64,000 nt of DNA from Marsupella aquatica (taxonomy: Eukaryota; Marchantiophyta). Under the pieces are notes generated by a model. It searched no databases. It had not been told where the DNA came from and saw only the letters and a list, made by a program, of their open reading frames with translations. Position numbers and translations under genes: made by a program. Position 1 is the stretch's first letter. Each line of letters begins with the position of its first letter. Shown piece after piece: positions 60,001 through 64,000 of the stretch. The stretch is taken from contig OZ316895.1 in the NCBI GenBank assembly GCA_973895155.1, forward strand, positions 3,472,001-3,536,000, in the 5' to 3' direction.

Positions 60001-62447
60001 TCCTTTGTACGCGTTTACATTATTGCACTGCTCTAAGGCGAAATTTGTGGGGTTTTCAACTCCTTGGTCAGTTTTTGGTGTGCAGTAATGAGTGTCTTTG
60101 TAGGCAAGTGCATTAATGTCAATTATTAAACGTGGCCGGACCAAAAACCTCCACAGCATTGATTTTGGATCGTTGCTTTTGTGTGGTCCTCTAACTGCAC
60201 AAAGAGATTCTCTCCCCATAGTAATAAGATCAGACGGAAAATGGAATCTTTAAAAATCTCAGAAGTAACTTAGTAAGTGACTCCAATTACTTTCGCTATG
60301 TTTGGCACAAGCCAGACTCCGCCCAATTGTTTCATGCAGACGCGTACTAGAAACATCCTCCCCACCCCCCCTTATTGTCTACACTCAATTTATTTTTAGA
60401 TCTGATTTTGAAGGCACAATAAATATTAGAAAAGAAACACCAATTCTCCATGAGAAATATGATGAAAATAGAGAGTCTCGTTCTATCATCCAACTGAGGG
60501 GGTCTAAATATCTGGAAAACTCCTTTTTTTGAATTCTGTCTCTGTAAACTTTAGTATGTTTATAGGGCCCTTGTCTGTAAACCTACTCATATTAATGGAC
60601 CACATAAAAGCCTTTGCCTCTTCTTTTTCTGACACAAAAGAAACTTGTTTTCTTGTGTAATAACTCTGCAATAGCCTTTGCTTCGTGTCCTTGATGGGCA
60701 TTGGAAAGAAGATGCACTGAGTGAGGCCCCATCCATCTCATTTACCTGTTCCAGTAGCATTTTGTCTTGAATTTTACCACATACCAATAATGGGGCAGTG
60801 AAAGACATCTTACATTTTAGTACAGCTGCTTTGCCAAGGTTTTCTTTTGGTGTAACTTTTGGTGGACGAGAGTGTTAAAATGTGCCGTCATACACCGTGT
60901 CTTGATGGGTAAGCTTACAACTTTCACGTCATGTTGGTCTAGAAATGACAGTCGACAGGATATTGATGATTGTTTTGGTCCAAACTAACAATGGTTTGGT
61001 AAAAGCTGCCCGCCCGAATGAGGATTAGGCCAAATGTAGCTAAAGCAACTCAGTTGTGAATACCATTTTGGTTTTGATTGTTAAGAAATAGAATGGAGCT
61101 CTGGACGTACTAAACATAATTTGTCCTTTATATGCTGCTAATTACGGTCTGCTTCCTCTTTGCGAAGGGGTCCTACATTATTCTATTTTAAGGAAAGATT
61201 TTAGGATTTTTGCAAGTCATCATCAATTTGTCACAAGCAAGTTTCCGGTATAATTTTGTCACAACAAGTTCATCATTTTTGGAGTACTCTTACTTAGAGT
61301 ATATATATCGGATGATGTTTGTTTATTGGGGTACTCAGTGGCGTGCACTGTTACATTTGTTGTTCTCATAGGGTCCCCTTCCTTTCCTCCATTCAGTTCC
61401 AGCCAGCGACTGTTTGGGGCCAAATTCTATGTCACTAACAACTGTTCCCTAGTCAAGGCAAAATTTCACTAGGTCTTTTGGCTTCAAGCCATTTTCCCAC
61501 CTACTGTAGTCAAAGAACCTATTAGTCAAAATAAGACTAATCCTTAGATCTAGGGAAATATAACCACTGAAATTAATCTATGAAAATAGATGGGGAAGGT
61601 TCTAAGCATCTCCTGTATCACCTGGTGACTTTGACCACCTTGGCCAAAAGCAAAAGGAAAATCCTTGAAAATTCATGGCTGCACCTGTGTGGGCCCCTGA
61701 AGAAACAAAAGCCCGGATGGACCTAGAAATTGCCCTCGCCCATCCACATGGACTGCGTAAAGCAATAGTTGCTTTTACATCAAATGGAAAAAGGAACTGG
61801 TCACCGATGACAGCTGACAACTTTGACTACCTTGGGGAGAACATAGTCGAGACGTGATGGTGGTCCTGGCATGACATCTTGATGTCTTTAAGATTGAAGA
61901 TTGTGAAGTAGTCAAATTACTGAGGAAACCAGTTTGATAATGTAATTGAAACGGGCTACAAATGGTAAGGAGGCAGTTTACAAATCACATTTCAGTCAAA
62001 AGTGTAAACAATGTTATCTGAGTTTGTTTAAACATTCTTAGCAAGTCCATCCAAGTTTTGCCAGTCCATCCAGGTGTCATAGACAAAGTGGATGTCCATC
62101 CGGGCTTTAGTTCGCCCCCCTGTATCAATTTACTTCTCAATAAATTCCTTGCCCCAAAATAACATAAAAATACTGGAAATTGTGCAAACGCTCCTGTAAG
62201 CAGCAATTTGCAATCCATTAGATGATTACATTATCCACGTAAGCAAAGTGAGTCAACAGATCTGTAGGGACTTACATAGTTGCATGGGCGGAAGTAGATT
62301 GAAGTCTCTCTTACGCTCTAAAGCACTGTGGCAACTCTCAAGCTAGTGTTTTGGAATGTAACCAGATTTGTTGGGCCAGACATAGGGGAAGTAATGAGAT
62401 AAAATCGGAGCCCCCTTCCCCCCTTTATCGGCATGCAAACGGCAAAC

Positions 62448-63155
62448 TTAGTAGCCCGGTTTGGACTTGCCCGGAAAATAGAGCCTTTAGAGGCCGTCAA
62501 CCGGCACTTCACCCCCGTGCCCCGGCCCCATCCCCTGGTCTCCCCCCCCTTTCCCCTTTTTTACTCCCCCGGTCCCCATCGCCCGGTCTCCCCTCTTTAC
62601 ACACTCCCGACCCCGGCCCGGCCCACCCCCCCGACCCGGGCCCACCACATGGGACCGGGTCGGGCGGGGGCGGGCTGGGCCGTAGGCAGGGCTGGCAGGG
62701 AGGAGGGGTAGTTCGGGAGGCCTGGGAGGGGGATTTAGTGAGGAGGGGAGGAGGGATGAGGGGAGGGGAGTGCGCAAGGGGAGGGGAGTGCGTGAGGGGA
62801 GGAGGGAGTGACGGAAGGGAGGAAGTGGAGGAGGCCGGGCCGGGCCGGCAGGGAGGAGGGGAGGAGGCCTGGCCTGGCCGGGCTGGGCCGGCAGGGAGGG
62901 GAGGAGGGCAGGGCCGGCGGGGAGGAGGGGAGGAGGCCGGGAGCATGACGAGCCGGGTCTGGGGCCGGGTCGGGTCCGGGTGAGGAAGACAGGCAGGGTC
63001 CGGGAGGAGGTCGGGTTTTGGGCGGGAAGAGTTCAGGCCGGGCCGGGGAATAAGTGCGAATATCCGTCAAATAAGGGCATTTTGGTCCGGAAAATGCCGA
63101 GTTTACGTGTCGGGTAAGTCGGCAAGTTGCCCGTCACTTCAAACCGGGCTTAGTA
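62448..63155 (+). mobile_element. GC-rich foldback/MITE-like element with TIRs and 6-bp target duplication
   Basis: The element spans 62454-63149 (696 bp). Its ends are GCCCGGTTTG and CAAACCGGGC without the second base pair of flank, that is, perfect 10-bp inverted repeats; imperfect similarity continues inward. TTAGTA flanks both sides (62448-62453 and 63150-63155). The left part of the top strand is C-rich and the right part strongly G-rich; the switch is at an inverted repeat with arms about 62611-62643 and 62650-62683. The right half is built of GGGAGGAGGGGA-like units. No protein is encoded; long frames on both strands come from GC content. The superfamily is unclear. Confidence 0.75.
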
Positions 63156-64000
63156 GACAATAGCTACCTTTAGCGGAACTGTTTACTTTAGGCCTGCCAC
63201 TCAGTAGGTGATAACTTGACTACAACACCCTACTGAGGCCGAAACAAAAAATGAAATAAGACAAGAAGTGGAATTACAGATGTCATTGAAGTATAAAAAA
63301 AACCTCATGCAAATGCCAGTGGGACGGGATCGTTATCCTAACCTACTCCTATGGGACCCAAAAATACTCGTGGGATGAAATGTAAACGTTTCTCACACCA
63401 AGTCAAGAGTTCTGTAGATAACATGGAAGCTTAGTAGTCCTATCCCAGCAACAGGTTTCAAGTGTAGTCTCATCTGAGTTTATAGCTCTGAAGATGTGTT
63501 GAGTTACTGAGACTTGCTGAGAATTGTTTTAGTTTTATACTTTCATCCATATTAGAATCTCTTGTAAGGCAAGGTTTTGGTGCATGAGATTTCAATTTCC
63601 CCCTTACTTCAATTTTTTTTTTAATTTGTGCTGTAAGCTTAGACCTAAATTGGTACTAGGTCTACAAAAAAGTATGTTTTAAGTATAATGCCACAGATCT
63701 GGATTAAAACTAGTGTCTTCCCCAGAACACTGTGGTGCACAAAGTGAAATTTTTGGTCCAATGGTAAATAAACATGCACACTCTCATGAGCAAATCATTT
63801 GAACTTGAACAAACATCCCTCCAACACAATGCCTGGGTACTGTGTTAGAGTGGGGGACCTGATAGAATGTATTTCACCTCAACTCAATTCTGTTCTACAC
63901 CAGTCAGTTTTACTGAATTCAGTTCAAATGCCACTCAAACACAACACCAATAGTTGAACACAATGTTGCAAGTAAAAAAACTCAAGCACATTGTCAAAAC
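63156..64000. other. Intergenic, no gene
   Basis: AT-rich sequence after the foldback element up to the window edge. No frame of note. Confidence 0.5.

Larger units (their letters stand above)
54376..62447. other. Intergenic, no gene
   Basis: AT-rich with no supported gene. Tandem duplications are at 56459-56540 (period 41, core GTACTCTGGCTGGCTGACGT) and 56897-57066 (period 87). A phrase CCATCCAxG recurs at 62045-62105 and near 31000 and 49435. A 60-codon frame at 61675-61857 has balanced composition but no recognisable relatives. Confidence 0.45.

Noticed and set aside
61675-61857. 60-codon frame with balanced composition
   Set aside because: Too short, no relatives recognised and no adjoining exon; only RNA evidence could support it.
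62351-63070. Frames of 90-210 codons on both strands rich in Gly/Arg or Pro/Ser
   Set aside because: They exist on both strands because the foldback element is GC-rich and lacks stop codons by composition. No domain is present.
1-64000. tRNA genes, rRNA genes, CRISPR arrays, bacterial-type operons
   Set aside because: No B-box-like GGTTCGAATCC with a foldable cloverleaf was found by eye, no rRNA-like sequence was recognised, and repeats lack the regular spacer structure of CRISPR. The GT/AG introns show this is eukaryotic DNA.

Overview
This window reads as nuclear DNA of a land plant that makes swimming sperm, so a bryophyte, lycophyte or fern is more likely than a flowering plant. The reasoning combines an LBD (LOB-domain) transcription factor and a DUF3527 protein, both plant families, with a full-length DRC1 homologue, a motile-cilium dynein regulatory complex subunit that flowering plants lack. 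The introns that can be resolved are mostly 99-375 bp, start with GT and end with AG. The exact species cannot be named from sequence alone.

Layout. 1-2834 (+): the 3' part of an intact DUF7869-type transposase-like gene with one intron. 3.4-7.1 kb: a repeat island holding a pair of about 0.4 kb direct repeats (LTR-like) that surround inverted arms of a roughly 36-bp minisatellite. 9498-11129 (+): a serine-rich protein of unknown function. 16643-17494 (+): an LBD protein with an internal 39-residue tandem repeat. 21253-19626 (-): the first three exons of a NO VEIN/sacsin-type GHKL ATPase gene, with a frameshift and a tandemly duplicated promoter plus start. 24776-27264 (+): TIM21, a six-exon mitochondrial import gene. 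28445-30340 (+): DRC1 in a single uninterrupted reading frame. 31572-35836 (+): a decayed Ty1/copia retrotransposon with a probable half-tRNA primer site and a 3' internal deletion. 41185-45337 (-): a two-exon DUF3527 gene of 1347 codons' product, with a GC-rich upstream zone at about 47-48.5 kb. From 48.5 kb to the end I see no convincing gene, only repeats, including a GC-rich foldback element (62454-63149) with terminal inverted repeats and a 6-bp target duplication.

The genes do not form a pathway. TIM21 is housekeeping, DRC1 belongs to sperm motility, the LBD factor to development, and the rest are uncharacterised or transposon-derived. The most distinctive property at the scale of the whole window is the large number of independent local tandem duplications of 29-240 bp, found in intergenic DNA, in a promoter and in coding sequence.

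Limits: all exon joins were deduced by eye from GT/AG sites, reading-frame continuity and family expectation. No alignment or database search was run.
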